64,000 bases of DNA, from NCBI RefSeq assembly GCF_050589625.1, contig NZ_JBNGOP010000001.1, positions 1-64,000 on the forward strand, read 5' to 3'. This stretch comes from Pelagihabitans sp947500445. GTDB lineage: Bacteria; Bacteroidota; Bacteroidia; Flavobacteriales; Flavobacteriaceae. Positions 9,168-19,900 of the stretch are shown piece by piece (the first letter of the stretch is position 1; every line of letters starts with the position of its first letter). The position numbers were made by a program, and so were the translations under genes. Under the pieces are notes generated by a model. That model had not been told where the DNA came from and did not search any database. It worked only from the letters and a program-made list of their open reading frames with translations.

Positions 9168-10664
9168 ATGGTTAGAAAAACATCAAAAAAGATAGGCCTT
9201 TGGGTGGGGTTGGTTTCATTTTTAATAGTACTTGTAGTTCCTTTTCCCGAAGACTTCCCTAGTTCCGGTCAACGTGTTTTGGCGGTAGCGCTACTGATGA
9301 TCGTTTGGTGGATCGCAGAGGTAGTGCCCATTTATATGACGGCCTTTTTACCGGTAATCCTGTTTCCCTTTCTTGGTATCATGACCTCGGCAGCGACCGC
9401 CCGTAACTATGGCCATAATTACGTGCTCATGCTACTTGGCGCTTTTATCTTGGCAAAAGCCATTGAAAAACAGGGGCTTCACAAGCGTATGGCTTTATTT
9501 ACCATCACAATTTTAGGGTCCGGAAAACGCGCAATGGTCTTGGGGTTTATGGTCGCAACCGCCTTTCTTTCCATGTGGATCACCAATATGGCGGTCGTGC
9601 TTATCATGTTGCCCGTTGCGACCGCTTTGATACAGAAATTACCCGTTGATGAAAGGCATAACTTTGGACTTGCCCTGCTTCTTGGTATTGCATATGCCGC
9701 TAGCATTGGAGGTACGGGAACCTTGATCGGCACCCCTCCAAATATGGTGTTCGCAGGCCTGTTCAACAAACTGTATCCGGACGCCCCGGAAATCGATTTC
9801 TTTCAATGGATGAAAATCGGGATTCCCGTGGTAACCTTGTTCGTACCGCTGGTTTGGTTTTATTTGGTATGGTTTTTTAAGGTAAATGGAAAAATTAAAG
9901 GGGGAGCGGCTTTCATCACCGCGGAACAGGGACAACTGGGGCGAACCACCATTGGGGAGAAAAGGGTGCTATTGCTTTTCTTGTTTACCGCCTTGGGATG
10001 GATCTTTAAAAGCGACCTGATATTGGGGGCCCTAACCATACCCGGTTGGAGTACTATTCTGGGAATTTCCGATTTTGTACACGACAGTACGGTTGCCATG
10101 TTGGGCGCTTTTTTATTGTTCGTGGTAGGGGATGGACAAGGGTTTCGGCTAATGGATTGGAAAACTACCCAGAAAATACCTTGGGGCGTCGCCATGTTTT
10201 TGGGCGGGGGACTGGCATTGGGTGCTGCTTTTAAATCGTCGGGGGCCGCTTTTTGGCTTGGAAGCGCTTTTCCCGAGATGGGGCATCTGCACAGTTTTTG
10301 GATCGTTGTTTTGGTGGTCACCCTGATCGTTTTTGTGACCGAGGTCAACTCCAATACCGCAACGGCCACCATTTTTTTGCCATTATTGGGAGCCATCGCC
10401 GTTGCAGGAGAAATACACCCCTTATTGATTATGATACCCGCAACTTTCGCTTGCTCTTTTGCTTTTATGCTGCCATCGGGAACCGGAACCAATACGGTGA
10501 TTTTTGCCAGTGATCGAATTACCGTTGGAGAAATGGCAAAAACCGGTCTTTGGCTGAATTTGGTTTTTATTTTACTGCTATCCTTATTGCTTTACTTCTT
10601 TATACTCCCAGTATTGGGAATCGATGCTTCGGTTCCCGAATGGGCTGGCACAACGGGAAATTAA
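9168..10664 (+). CDS. DASS/SLC13-family sodium-coupled anion symporter
   Basis: A 498-residue inner-membrane protein with about 11-12 membrane segments. The family moves dicarboxylates or sulfate with Na+. Two signature repeats are present: IGGTGTLIGTPPN (about residues 183-195) and EVNSNTATATIFLP near residue 400, each corresponding to the SNT-type hairpin tips that bind substrate and sodium. Length is typical. It is divergent from the GH9-sulfatase pair and convergent with the esterase gene, leaving 7 bp between stop codons. The location invites a role in clearing sulfate released by the sulfatase, but the same family takes succinate and other dicarboxylates, so the substrate is undecided. 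Confidence 0.85.
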   Translation: MVRKTSKKIGLWVGLVSFLIVLVVPFPEDFPSSGQRVLAVALLMIVWWIAEVVPIYMTAFLPVILFPFLGIMTSAATARNYGHNYVLMLLGAFILAKAIEKQGLHKRMALFTITILGSGKRAMVLGFMVATAFLSMWITNMAVVLIMLPVATALIQKLPVDERHNFGLALLLGIAYAASIGGTGTLIGTPPNMVFAGLFNKLYPDAPEIDFFQWMKIGIPVVTLFVPLVWFYLVWFFKVNGKIKGGAAFITAEQGQLGRTTIGEKRVLLLFLFTALGWIFKSDLILGALTIPGWSTILGISDFVHDSTVAMLGAFLLFVVGDGQGFRLMDWKTTQKIPWGVAMFLGGGLALGAAFKSSGAAFWLGSAFPEMGHLHSFWIVVLVVTLIVFVTEVNSNTATATIFLPLLGAIAVAGEIHPLLIMIPATFACSFAFMLPSGTGTNTVIFASDRITVGEMAKTGLWLNLVFILLLSLLLYFFILPVLGIDASVPEWAGTTGN

Positions 10665-10671
10665 AACCTCA

Positions 10672-11388
10672 TTATTTACGGGCCTGTGCCATAAACCATT
10701 CGTAAAGCTCCTCGGTATTGTATGCAGGAATCCATGAATCGTGTGCAACACCGGGATATCTGGTAAAACGCACGTTGTACCCCATGGAAAGTAGACGCTC
10801 CACCATGGTTTCCGACTCCGAAATCGGTATTGATTCGTCCTCTTCGCCATGAAACACCCAAATCGGCATTTTTTTATCGATCCAGGCGGCATAAGGCAGC
10901 GGGGTCATTCCACACACGACGGCCATTGCAGCAAAGGTTGTGGGATATTGCACCGCCATTTCCCAGGCCGCCCCACCTCCGCGACTGAGTCCGGTGAGGT
11001 AAATACGGTCGGGATCGACATGATTGTTGGCCACGATCGTATCCAACAACTGTTTTACGGCCACGGTATTCCACCACTTTTTTTTGTGCGGGTTTTGAGG
11101 AGCCAAGATCAAGAAGGGAAACTCTTTTCCCCTAGCGATCAATTTTGGGGGTCCGTTGCGCTTTACGGCGACCAAACTATCTCCCGATTCGCCTCCCCCA
11201 TGCAAAAACAACAGCAAAGGAAAACGCTTTTCGGCCAGGGTATCGTACCCCTTTGGATAATAAAGGTAATAGTCAAAGTGTTCTTTGATAACGGTCTCTT
11301 GAGAGGAATCGATCAATTGCGCCTTGGATTGGGCCGCGCAACCTTGCGTCAAAAATGCTATTAAAAGACCGTAAAAAAAATGCTTCAA
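10672..11388 (-). CDS. Alpha/beta-hydrolase lipoprotein (esterase or peptidase S9-like)
   Basis: A 238-residue secreted hydrolase. The start carries a lipoprotein signal ending FLTQGCAAQ. The fold markers are LLFLHGGGESGDS (oxyanion region, about residues 59-71), the nucleophile elbow GLSRGGGAAW with Ser near 135, HGEEDESIP with the likely Asp around 185, and GVAHDSW with the catalytic His near 215. This triad and size fit the dienelactone hydrolase / LpqC-like carbohydrate esterase group rather than full prolyl oligopeptidases. It lies at the end of a minus-strand run SGNH-esterase, FG-GAP, FG-GAP, hydrolase, suggesting that it removes acyl groups from a glycan or acts on a small ester. Substrate is unknown. 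Confidence 0.8.
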   Translation of the reverse strand: MKHFFYGLLIAFLTQGCAAQSKAQLIDSSQETVIKEHFDYYLYYPKGYDTLAEKRFPLLLFLHGGGESGDSLVAVKRNGPPKLIARGKEFPFLILAPQNPHKKKWWNTVAVKQLLDTIVANNHVDPDRIYLTGLSRGGGAAWEMAVQYPTTFAAMAVVCGMTPLPYAAWIDKKMPIWVFHGEEDESIPISESETMVERLLSMGYNVRFTRYPGVAHDSWIPAYNTEELYEWFMAQARK

Positions 11389-11467
11389 AATATCGGATTT
11401 AGTTCGCGAAGGTAATCAACCTTTGCGGTTCCACATTCGACTATGCACTGCAATTATAAAATTGGCA

Positions 11468-12715
11468 CTAATCGTTAATGGTATTTTCAAGGACAAAAAA
11501 GTCCGTCGCTTCATGGTTTGGATATCTAAAAATATCCATATCCCCATCCGCATCGTAGTCCACTGCCTGACCGTTGTATATGCCATTGGTGTCGATAACC
11601 ATTTCCTCGTATTCGTTATACCCGCCTTTGTTCAAAAATATGGATACATCGAAGTTTTTTTGATCAAGATTTACGGCCCGAGCAAAATTGATTCCGGCCA
11701 AAACATCCAAATCGCCATCAAGGTCAAAATCATACACCTGTAGCGTATGGCATGCCGGAATACTATCCTTGATGATTCGACTTTGCCACTCGTCCCCTAT
11801 CTTCTTGTAAGCGACCAATGGATACCCTGCCCGTTCGGAATGCGCCATAAAAATTTCTACAAGGTAATCGTTATCGACATCTACCATAAAGGTTTTTGTC
11901 CCGTTTCTGGACCAATCCCCCTCTTGATCGTTCCACATTTCATCTAAATTTTCGGTCTGCCATTCCTTGGTAAGATCGGCCCCTGGATTGTAATAGACCA
12001 AACCGGTAGCCACGATATCCGGATACCCGTCATTATCGACTTGGCCGACAGCCATACCTTCATGTAATACGTCGTTTTGGATGTATTGTACCCGTTCCCA
12101 TGTATCGGGGCCGTTTTGCTGAAAAATACTGAGGGTGTGCTCATCAAAAGTAAGAATGGCGAGGTCCATAACGCCATCGGTGTTAAAATCGGCAAAACTT
12201 ACGTCTTTTACGGCATCGGGTACGGTACCGATGGTGTGGGGCTTCCATGCATTCCCGGTGTTTTCATACCAGAACAATTCTGCAGTGGCCCCGGCATCGA
12301 CCCATTCGCCCGGGTGTTTAATGGCAATAACGTCCATATCCCCGTCACCGTCAATATCGTTGGCTTCCAGATCGCCCCCGGCAAAAAGTCCGCCCGTTAT
12401 CGGTTTTTCGGCAATAATATGCCGTTCCCATGGGCCCGCTTCTTTTTTACCTTCATAGTAGCCCAAATACCCGCCCGCGGAGTTATTATTGATGAATACC
12501 AGATCTACGATACCATCGCCTGTAACATCGGCCGGGCTATGCGCCCACCAAAATTTGGCACTATCCACGATCTTCCGCTGTTTAAAAGCCAGTGCCTTAA
12601 GGGGGGCTTCCTTTTTTTCGGGAGTAACTTGTTTTTTTTCTTCTTTGCAGGACTGCAATGCCCCACCACAAAGCAAAGCGACCGTTAGTAAGAGAATGTA
12701 GCTGTTTTTTTTCAT
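11468..12715 (-). CDS. FG-GAP/VCBS repeat lipoprotein (seven-bladed propeller)
   Basis: A 415-residue lipoprotein with signal ending GGALQSCKEEKK. The rest is a run of calcium-binding FG-GAP/VCBS motifs: DVTGDGIVDL, DIDGDGDMDV, DFNTDGVMDL, QVDNDGYPDI, DVDNDYLVEI, DFDLDGDLDV and DYDADGDMDI. I count seven, as expected for one complete beta-propeller. The Asp-rich loops imply Ca2+ binding. No catalytic motif is visible, so a ligand-binding or scaffold role at the cell surface is more likely than hydrolysis. It starts 4 bp after the stop of the larger FG-GAP gene, so the two are almost certainly cotranscribed and may act together. Confidence 0.8.
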   Translation of the reverse strand: MKKNSYILLLTVALLCGGALQSCKEEKKQVTPEKKEAPLKALAFKQRKIVDSAKFWWAHSPADVTGDGIVDLVFINNNSAGGYLGYYEGKKEAGPWERHIIAEKPITGGLFAGGDLEANDIDGDGDMDVIAIKHPGEWVDAGATAELFWYENTGNAWKPHTIGTVPDAVKDVSFADFNTDGVMDLAILTFDEHTLSIFQQNGPDTWERVQYIQNDVLHEGMAVGQVDNDGYPDIVATGLVYYNPGADLTKEWQTENLDEMWNDQEGDWSRNGTKTFMVDVDNDYLVEIFMAHSERAGYPLVAYKKIGDEWQSRIIKDSIPACHTLQVYDFDLDGDLDVLAGINFARAVNLDQKNFDVSIFLNKGGYNEYEEMVIDTNGIYNGQAVDYDADGDMDIFRYPNHEATDFFVLENTIND

Positions 12716-12719
12716 GGTA

Positions 12720-15700
12720 CTAGTTTAATGGCTTGATTATACTATTAATTTGTTTTGCAATTTTATCGTGTGTTTCCTGATTCTCGACAGCGAAGTCGGT
12801 CCAACCCAAAATAAAAGAATTGGGACCCTTTAAAAGGGGTTTGGTATTCTTGCCCCTTCCGAAACCGAATACCGTCATACCGTTTTTGCTAAGCGCGCCT
12901 TCTTCGGTATTACCGAGATAGGACATCATGTCCGTATGTGTATCGGTTTTCTTTTGGGCAACATAAAAAGAGGCTGCCACTCCGGATCGTGAAAAATACG
13001 CCCATTGGTAATTTCCCCAAGCCACGGTTCCTTTAAAAAAATCGGGTACGTTGTCCTGAAAACGGGTACTATCGGTTCCAAAGTACGATTTTTCCGGACG
13101 GTAGGCCCCGCCCGGGGTTCCCTCGTACAAAAACCAATAAGGAGTGCTTTGATCGGTTTCCAATATGTTCAGTTCAACATAATTGTCGTAAAAACGCCAT
13201 TCCCACTTCCATTTTCCACTTTTGGTGGTCGTAGTAATGACGGTATCGCCCGAAACAACGGAAGTACACTTATCATGACCGGGGTGCCCCGCCCCACCGT
13301 CGGTTTCGGAGCCAAATACCAGATTGGGAACGCCGCGAAAGGAGGAGGCCGCCGAAGCGGGATACTGGTCCCAGGGTTCGGTCCGATAGGCTACCCAATC
13401 ATTACCATAAGTATCGATCATTCGTGAAAAACCGCCCCCTGCCCGATCTAAATAATAGGTTGCCGCTTTGGTATAAACGATATAATGCGGTCTCCCTTCA
13501 TACTCCCCTTCACTGATCTCAACGGCTCCCCGGCCCGATCCGGAGTGTTTTACCTTTAGCATGATACCGGGCCATTGTACTTCCATGCCATGTACCATTT
13601 CACCATCGTGTAAGGGGGTTTTGAGTGTTTTGAGTACATTCTTTCCTTTTTTAATGCCACCAATTTCCGCTAAAAGCCAGTCATGCCAATGTGCATCGTA
13701 GCAAGGAACCTTCTTATCGGCGGCCTGAACGGTTCCGTTCAGTTCGATACCCTCGGAATAACAAGGACTCCAACTATTCCAAAACAAGCTGGCCTCTTTC
13801 ACCTCCGATCCGGATACCGGACTATTGAAATATTGTTCGTGTTCTCCATTTCTGGTGGTCCAAAAAGGTGGTTGTTTCCACGGTTTCAAAAGCGTTACCG
13901 AATGGTTTCTTTTGATTTTTAGGCCATTATCGACTGGAATAACGCGGGTGAGACCATTGGTATCTGTCGCCAACGCGATGATGCGTACAGGATCCATTTG
14001 ATCTGGAAGGATATCGGGATTCAAGCGCATTTCAAATGGTGCTTCGTACCGAATGCCCAATTGCCCTTCCCGTTTGCCACGATGATGTCGAAACTGCCAT
14101 TGCCGGTATTTTCCATCGCCCTGTAGGTTCACATCTTCAAATAGGCCGATATATTCCACGGATGCGATATCCGGCGCATCGATCATATTGTAAATGACTT
14201 CGGAAAGCACCTCTTTTTGATCTGTTCCATCAAACACCCTTTTCATACGGGCCGATTTTTTCACCCCATATGCCGTTGCCCGATCTGAGGCATAATACAG
14301 CCGGAGTACCACTCCATAAATCAGATTTTGGGGCCAACCCCAAGCCTGGTCCTTGTTTACCGTTAGTTTAAAGGTGTTTTGGTTCCCCGCTTTTAAATCT
14401 GCTATGGCAACCGGTACCCGAATATTACTATGGAACATATAGTCGGTAGCAGGGTCGGAAATCAAAACCGGTTCGGGAAGGGGAATCGGTTTTCCCCCAT
14501 TGAACTGAATGGTCAGGTTTTTGGTATCCTCATGCGATTGTACCCTTTCCACGATGACCTCGGCACCGATAACATTGGACAGGTCTACATCGGCATCCAA
14601 GGTGATGAACCCGTCCCGATGCAAATCTTGGGGGAAATGGTCTTCATTTATGGTATAATCGAGTTTTCCCCCTACCCTTAGAAACTTGCCTTCATCTTTT
14701 GCTTCCTCGGGAGTCCATGGGTACTCCCTAAAAATCATACCGGTCTTCAGAGAGCGTATGGCGTCGTTTCGCCAAACATGCATGTATTGGTGCCGGTCCC
14801 ATCCCGAACCGATAATGTCCAAATCACCATCGGCATCCAAATCGACCCATTGGGTTCCCAAATGGTTTTCCTTTCCGGTATCCAAGATGCTTTTTGAAAA
14901 AACACCGGTACCGTCGTTTTTCCAAAGCTGCAGTTCCAATGCGGTTCCCTTGTGTTCGGCGGTAAGCAAATCAATGTCCCCGTCCTTATCGATATCGGTA
15001 ATATCCAGATTGTTAATGGAGAATTGGGTAACGATCTTGTTTCGGGTCCACTTGGTCGTACTTTCTTGGGCGAACCACCAAAAATTAGCGTCCGGCTCAA
15101 GTCCGGGATACCGTTCTTCCGTAATTACAATATCCGTTTTACCGTCCCCATCAAGATCGGCAACTTCCACCCGGTCGATGGGATGCACGCTCTCCCCTAC
15201 CACCGTAGGCTTCCATAAAACGTCGATATTTCCTGGATTTTCATACCATACCAATATTTTAGGCTCGCCCTCTCCTTCCGGTCTTCGGCCTGCCGCAATA
15301 TCCAAATCACCGTCCCCATCGATATCACCTACCCCGATGCCCTCATCGGAGGTATTCTCACAAATCATTTTTACATTCCAATCGATACCCCCCTTTTCAT
15401 TTTCCAGGGCTTGTACCGCATAAATATCCCCGTCTCCGGCGATTACAAATTCCTTTGGGCCACCAGGTATCAGTTGGGCCTTTTCAAAACCTTGACTATT
15501 GACATGGCTAGTAGCCGGTACCTCGCCTATTTTTGTGCGTTGGTATCGTGTTCCCTCCACATTGGTTGCTTCGTACCAATAGAGATTTGGTAATGCCATG
15601 GCTACAATATCGACATAGGGGTCACCATCGATATCCATCATAAGGATGCCGTCCACATTATCATCAAGAACGGTGCGTCTCCAATTGCCCTCCATCGCTC

Positions 15701-15941
15701 CGCCAGGGTTATGATACACATACCGGCCCGAAAGAATATCCATATTACCGTCACGACCTACATCGCCTGCATCCAGACCAAAATAGCGCAGCCATTCCGG
15801 CTCCGCCCAATCGCCCCACATTTGCTTGGTACTGTCGATTTGAATATATGTAAAGTTATCCTCGGGTTTTAGTTGACCGAATACCTGTACCGTGAATAAC
15901 AACAGCGCTCCGATACTTATTTTATATATGCTTTTGATCAT
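12720..15941 (-). CDS. Large secreted FG-GAP protein with unassigned C-terminal domains
   Basis: A 1073-residue exported protein with a signal peptide ending QVFGQ (residues 1-22). Residues about 30-400 carry at least six FG-GAP motifs (for example DIDGDGDLDI, DLDGDGKTDI, DIDKDGDIDL, DLDADGDLDI), so a beta-propeller. Residues about 400-760 have beta-rich sequence that I cannot place. The C-terminal third contains aromatic motifs such as GNDWVAYRTEPWDQYP, GHPGHDKCTS and PYWFLYEGTPGG, which look like one conserved beta-sandwich domain of unknown function. No sorting tail of the T9SS type is obvious. It sits between an SGNH esterase and the smaller FG-GAP lipoprotein in a glycan-degradation locus, so carbohydrate binding or a new enzymatic activity is a reasonable guess, not a demonstrated one. 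Confidence 0.75.
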   Translation of the reverse strand: MIKSIYKISIGALLLFTVQVFGQLKPEDNFTYIQIDSTKQMWGDWAEPEWLRYFGLDAGDVGRDGNMDILSGRYVYHNPGGAMEGNWRRTVLDDNVDGILMMDIDGDPYVDIVAMALPNLYWYEATNVEGTRYQRTKIGEVPATSHVNSQGFEKAQLIPGGPKEFVIAGDGDIYAVQALENEKGGIDWNVKMICENTSDEGIGVGDIDGDGDLDIAAGRRPEGEGEPKILVWYENPGNIDVLWKPTVVGESVHPIDRVEVADLDGDGKTDIVITEERYPGLEPDANFWWFAQESTTKWTRNKIVTQFSINNLDITDIDKDGDIDLLTAEHKGTALELQLWKNDGTGVFSKSILDTGKENHLGTQWVDLDADGDLDIIGSGWDRHQYMHVWRNDAIRSLKTGMIFREYPWTPEEAKDEGKFLRVGGKLDYTINEDHFPQDLHRDGFITLDADVDLSNVIGAEVIVERVQSHEDTKNLTIQFNGGKPIPLPEPVLISDPATDYMFHSNIRVPVAIADLKAGNQNTFKLTVNKDQAWGWPQNLIYGVVLRLYYASDRATAYGVKKSARMKRVFDGTDQKEVLSEVIYNMIDAPDIASVEYIGLFEDVNLQGDGKYRQWQFRHHRGKREGQLGIRYEAPFEMRLNPDILPDQMDPVRIIALATDTNGLTRVIPVDNGLKIKRNHSVTLLKPWKQPPFWTTRNGEHEQYFNSPVSGSEVKEASLFWNSWSPCYSEGIELNGTVQAADKKVPCYDAHWHDWLLAEIGGIKKGKNVLKTLKTPLHDGEMVHGMEVQWPGIMLKVKHSGSGRGAVEISEGEYEGRPHYIVYTKAATYYLDRAGGGFSRMIDTYGNDWVAYRTEPWDQYPASAASSFRGVPNLVFGSETDGGAGHPGHDKCTSVVSGDTVITTTTKSGKWKWEWRFYDNYVELNILETDQSTPYWFLYEGTPGGAYRPEKSYFGTDSTRFQDNVPDFFKGTVAWGNYQWAYFSRSGVAASFYVAQKKTDTHTDMMSYLGNTEEGALSKNGMTVFGFGRGKNTKPLLKGPNSFILGWTDFAVENQETHDKIAKQINSIIKPLN

Positions 15942-16004
15942 AAATGAGTTTGTTTAAGTCGTAATAGTGCTCTTTCTTGCCTATTATATGTGCCGTCGGA
16001 GGTA

Positions 16005-16697
16005 TTAGTTCAATCCATATTTTTTCAAAAAAGGACGCATTGCTTTCGCCCATTCCGGATAGGCGTTGGGTTTCAGGTGCGTATTGTCCTCCAAAACAAA
16101 TTCTTCCAATATATCCCCATCTTTGCAAAGAAAGGGGCGCAAATCCATAAAGTCGTACCCTTTTTCGGTACAAAATGCCTGCATACGTGTATTCAAGGTA
16201 TCAATTTCGAGGTTACGCTCTTTTTCTCCCCTTTGATATAAAGTGGTCGTAAAAATCGGTTTGGTTCCCAAGCCCGATATGGAATCCATGACCATGGTCA
16301 TGTTTTGATAGATGCGGTCGGTACCGATGCCCAAGGTATAGTCGTTGATTCCCCCTTTTAGGAAGCATAGTTTGGGACGGTGGGCTTCTATAAAGTCATC
16401 GATTACCCAAGATAATTGTTGGGTGGTCCAACCGGGCTTACCGCCGTTGAATACATCGGTCCTATTCAACTGTTCCTGCCAGTCCCCTACGTAGGTAATG
16501 GAATTTCCCAGCATTACGATATTGACGGTGTCGACCGTCATTCCTTTTTCATCCGTAATCGAAATGGTATCCGTCGCTATAGCTTTTTCCATTTGCGGCG
16601 GGTCGCTATTCGGTTTTCCGACCTTTCCCCACAACACGATATAAAGCACCAAAACGATATTTAGTAGAAGGGATAACGGCAATACATACTTTTTCAT
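16005..16697 (-). CDS. SGNH/GDSL-family hydrolase (carbohydrate esterase-like)
   Basis: A 230-residue protein with one N-terminal hydrophobic segment (residues 1-25, signal or anchor). SGNH blocks appear in order: MLGNSITYVGDW (block I, nucleophile Ser), NGGKPGWTT (block II Gly), KGGINDYTLGIG (block III Asn) and DNTHLKPNAYPEW (block V Asp-x-x-His). This is a complete catalytic set. Related Bacteroidetes enzymes act as glycan O-deacetylases or sialate esterases, and the sulfatase/GH9 context favours a glycan ester. It is the first gene of the minus-strand run that continues into the two FG-GAP genes and the alpha/beta hydrolase. Confidence 0.85.
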   Translation of the reverse strand: MKKYVLPLSLLLNIVLVLYIVLWGKVGKPNSDPPQMEKAIATDTISITDEKGMTVDTVNIVMLGNSITYVGDWQEQLNRTDVFNGGKPGWTTQQLSWVIDDFIEAHRPKLCFLKGGINDYTLGIGTDRIYQNMTMVMDSISGLGTKPIFTTTLYQRGEKERNLEIDTLNTRMQAFCTEKGYDFMDLRPFLCKDGDILEEFVLEDNTHLKPNAYPEWAKAMRPFLKKYGLN

Positions 16698-16847
16698 CTG
16701 GAATCCGAGTTGATGTTGTTCGGAAAGATAAAGAACGAAGTCCAGAATGCGTACTATGATTTTATCAATAACCGTTAAAAATTCGATTTAAAGCAGCGCT
16801 ATAATTTTAAAAACCGCCCTTTTCATAAATCTGGACCAAACCAGAAC

Positions 16848-16878
16848 AAAAAAAGCTCCCGATTTCCGGGAGCTTTTT
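16848..16878 (-). terminator. Rho-independent terminator after the giant T9SS protein gene
   Basis: Stem AAAAGCTCCCG (16851-16861) pairs perfectly with CGGGAGCTTTT (16867-16877) across a 5-base loop. Read on the minus strand the stem is followed by seven T. It lies 24 bp past the minus-strand stop codon at 16902. Because A and T runs flank both sides it could also work from the plus strand. Confidence 0.88.
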
Positions 16879-16901
16879 AATATGCTAGCATAAAATGTAC
16901 A

Positions 16902-19900
16902 TCAACGGTAAAGGGTAAAATGCCCTACGAATTGTGTATTATCCTGGCCATTTTGATTTACGACGTACCAGTAGTCTCCCGATGGCAATTCTTTACCTTC
17001 ATAGGTACCATCCCAATTTTTGACTTGGTCCAGTATGGCGACTACACGACCGTATCGGTCATAGATCTTCACTTCGATATTTGGGAAAAACTCTCGATTA
17101 CCAATTTCCCATTCATCATTCTCTAAATCGTTGTTAGGCGTAAAGAAATTAGGAATCTCCAACATTCCGGTAAAGGTGAACTCAATGGCCGCACTTACTT
17201 CACAACCCAATTCGTCCACGACCCGTACGGTAACCGAAGCATCTTCGTTCGATAGGAATATGTTATCGGTTCCTTGGGAGACCCCTTGAAAGAAATACTC
17301 GTAGGTGCCGAACCCTCCAGTTGCCGTTGCGGTAACCTGGTTGGGACCGGTCGTTTCTAAAACTACCTCTAAGTTTTCATACATTTCGATCTCAAAGACT
17401 TCACTCAGCTCGGAACATCCATTTTCGTGGAACAAATAAACTTGATAGCTGCCTGGTGGCAAGTTGCTCCAAGCACGTTCCCCAGTGGCCAATAATCGGC
17501 GCTCCGCATTTTGTTGGTCTTCCGGTAAGAGCAATATTTCCGGGGCTATTGCATTTATATCTTCCAAGTAAAAAGTAACACGCGGTAGTACGCTCTCATC
17601 GATCATTTCCACACTTACGCTGCTGTTCGGAACATTACCGGAACAGCTGTATTGTGGATCGATAAAGTGATCCAAGAGTACCCCTGACTCTATTCGGAAC
17701 GCTCCAAAATCCGGACAGCCATTGGCATCCCTTACTGAAATCAGGTATTCATGTTCGGTGATGAACGCGGTTCCCTGATTATCGGTCAAAACCTCACCAG
17801 GATAATAGTCGAAATAAGGTGTCGTATCGCTTTCCTCATTATCGGGGAATACTTTTTCTATTTTGATTTCATAATACTCGACACCCAAAGCATCTATCAA
17901 AGGTGTACCACCATCAATAGGTATGTTTATGGTACCGTCATTGGCGCCCAAACATATTTCATCGGTCACAATGGGATCGGAAACCACCAATTCCTCGACA
18001 TCCGGAACGGTAACATCTCTTCGCTGGGTACAACCCAATTCGTCAACGATGTTGACCTCGTAATCTCCTGGAGGAAGGTCCCTGAACACAATAAGGTTCG
18101 GGTTTGCGGGGTCTGTCCCTTCATAGAACTCGCTTAAGGTCTCGGATATGGAGAAGCGAATGGTTCCCGTACCCCCTTCGGCCTCTATAGTGATCGTACC
18201 ATCTTCCAGACCGAAACAACTGATCGGGGCCGGTTCTGCCCGTAAGACCACTAATGGGTCTTTGGGAAGAATTTCGATCTGCTCGGTTATCGCGCTACAG
18301 GCGCCACTCTGCCCATATACCCAATATATTCCTGGGCCTAGATTTCTAAAGATACCTGTATCGTTGGTGCCTTGAACGATATCGGCAGGAGTGGGTATCG
18401 CAGGATCGTTGTACGGTCCGGTAGGGGAATCCACATTACTGCCCAAATCATTATTCACCAAAGTATAACGGTATTGACCGATGGCATTATAGCCTTGTGT
18501 TCTGATGATTCCGGTAGCTTCACCCTCACATTTAATGTTGGCATCGACCAAGTCGGGTATCAGTACCAATGGTAGTGCTTTTTCCATTACCAGTTCCGGG
18601 GAAGGTACGGGCGGACAGCCATTACTGTTTTGAACCTCGTACCGATAGGGACTTGGATCCGTTGTTACATCCGGAATGGTTATCACCACAGAGTTCACGT
18701 CCGGTGAAGTATCACCAGCGGCCCTAAAGTCGGTAAAGGGACCTGTATCGCCAAGACGTCGGTAGCTATAGTCCATTCCCGAGCCGACCACATGGCTTTC
18801 CACGGTCAAGCGTAAGGCGGCACTATCACCACAACCCGGAGGGGTAACTTCGGCAATATCTACTCGTAACGGTTCAGGGTCTTGTATTGTTTCCACAAGA
18901 GTTACACCATTACAATCCCAACCATCGAAAATAGTAATAGAATAATTTCCGGCCGAAAGGTTCGAGAACACCGGGGACTCTTGAAGCGCATCCGGATCAC
19001 CAATGGTGTTTCCATCATTATCGATACGGTTCAATTGGTATAGGTATTCTTCCCCATCACCATTGTCATCTTCGCCACCGGTCACATTAAAAGCCCTAAT
19101 AACACCATTATTGTCACCTGGACAAAGTAGCGGTTGTACCACCTCTATATCAGCGGTAATGGCCGTTGGCAAGTCCAAAGTAACTTCCTGATCTATAGGA
19201 CAGCCCCGATCGTCTTCCACAAATACACGATAACGCCCTTCGGACAATCCTATAAAACGATTATCGGGTCCGAAACTATCATAGGGCACGTATGCCTCAA
19301 AAGCACCTGAAGTTATATTGAACATCTCCAAACGGTATACATAATTACCCCAACCGCCTTCATTGGTCGCGGTGATTTCACCTCTTCCAGGGATAAAACA
19401 AGTTACACTCGCCGTTTGTCGAGCATCTATGGTAAGCGCCTCGTTCGGCTGCCTAACCGTAACAATGTTACTGCGGGTATCACAGAATGGTGAATCCAAG
19501 GCTTCAACTCGTACCACTAAGTTTCCGCCAGGAACATTGTCGATTAGTTCCGGGGTGTTGATCGGTGCGGCGGTATCAAAATCTTCAACTCTTCCGGTAG
19601 TGGTCTCGACTCCTGCAGCATCTACAGTGAATACCTCAGCGCGATATCGTCCCACATAGTTATTTACTTCTAAGCTAATGACACCATCGGTTCCCAAATA
19701 ACAGGTGACCGGAGTTACCTCGGCTATTACCGCTTCAATATCATTAAAATCGTCAAGGGTGTACGGCTGGGTTACATAAAAACAACCTCCGTTGCTATCA
19801 TCACTTACGGCAAAGATATAATCGCCAGGTGTGCTTAACGGGAATGTTGCACGATCTGTACCTCCGGTTGAAAAGGACACTCCGGTAGAGAAGGGTAAAA

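Noticed and set aside
14686..15423. Long antisense frame (245 codons) inside the large FG-GAP gene
   Set aside because: It reads Ser/Pro-rich low-complexity sequence produced by the Asp-rich repeats on the other strand.
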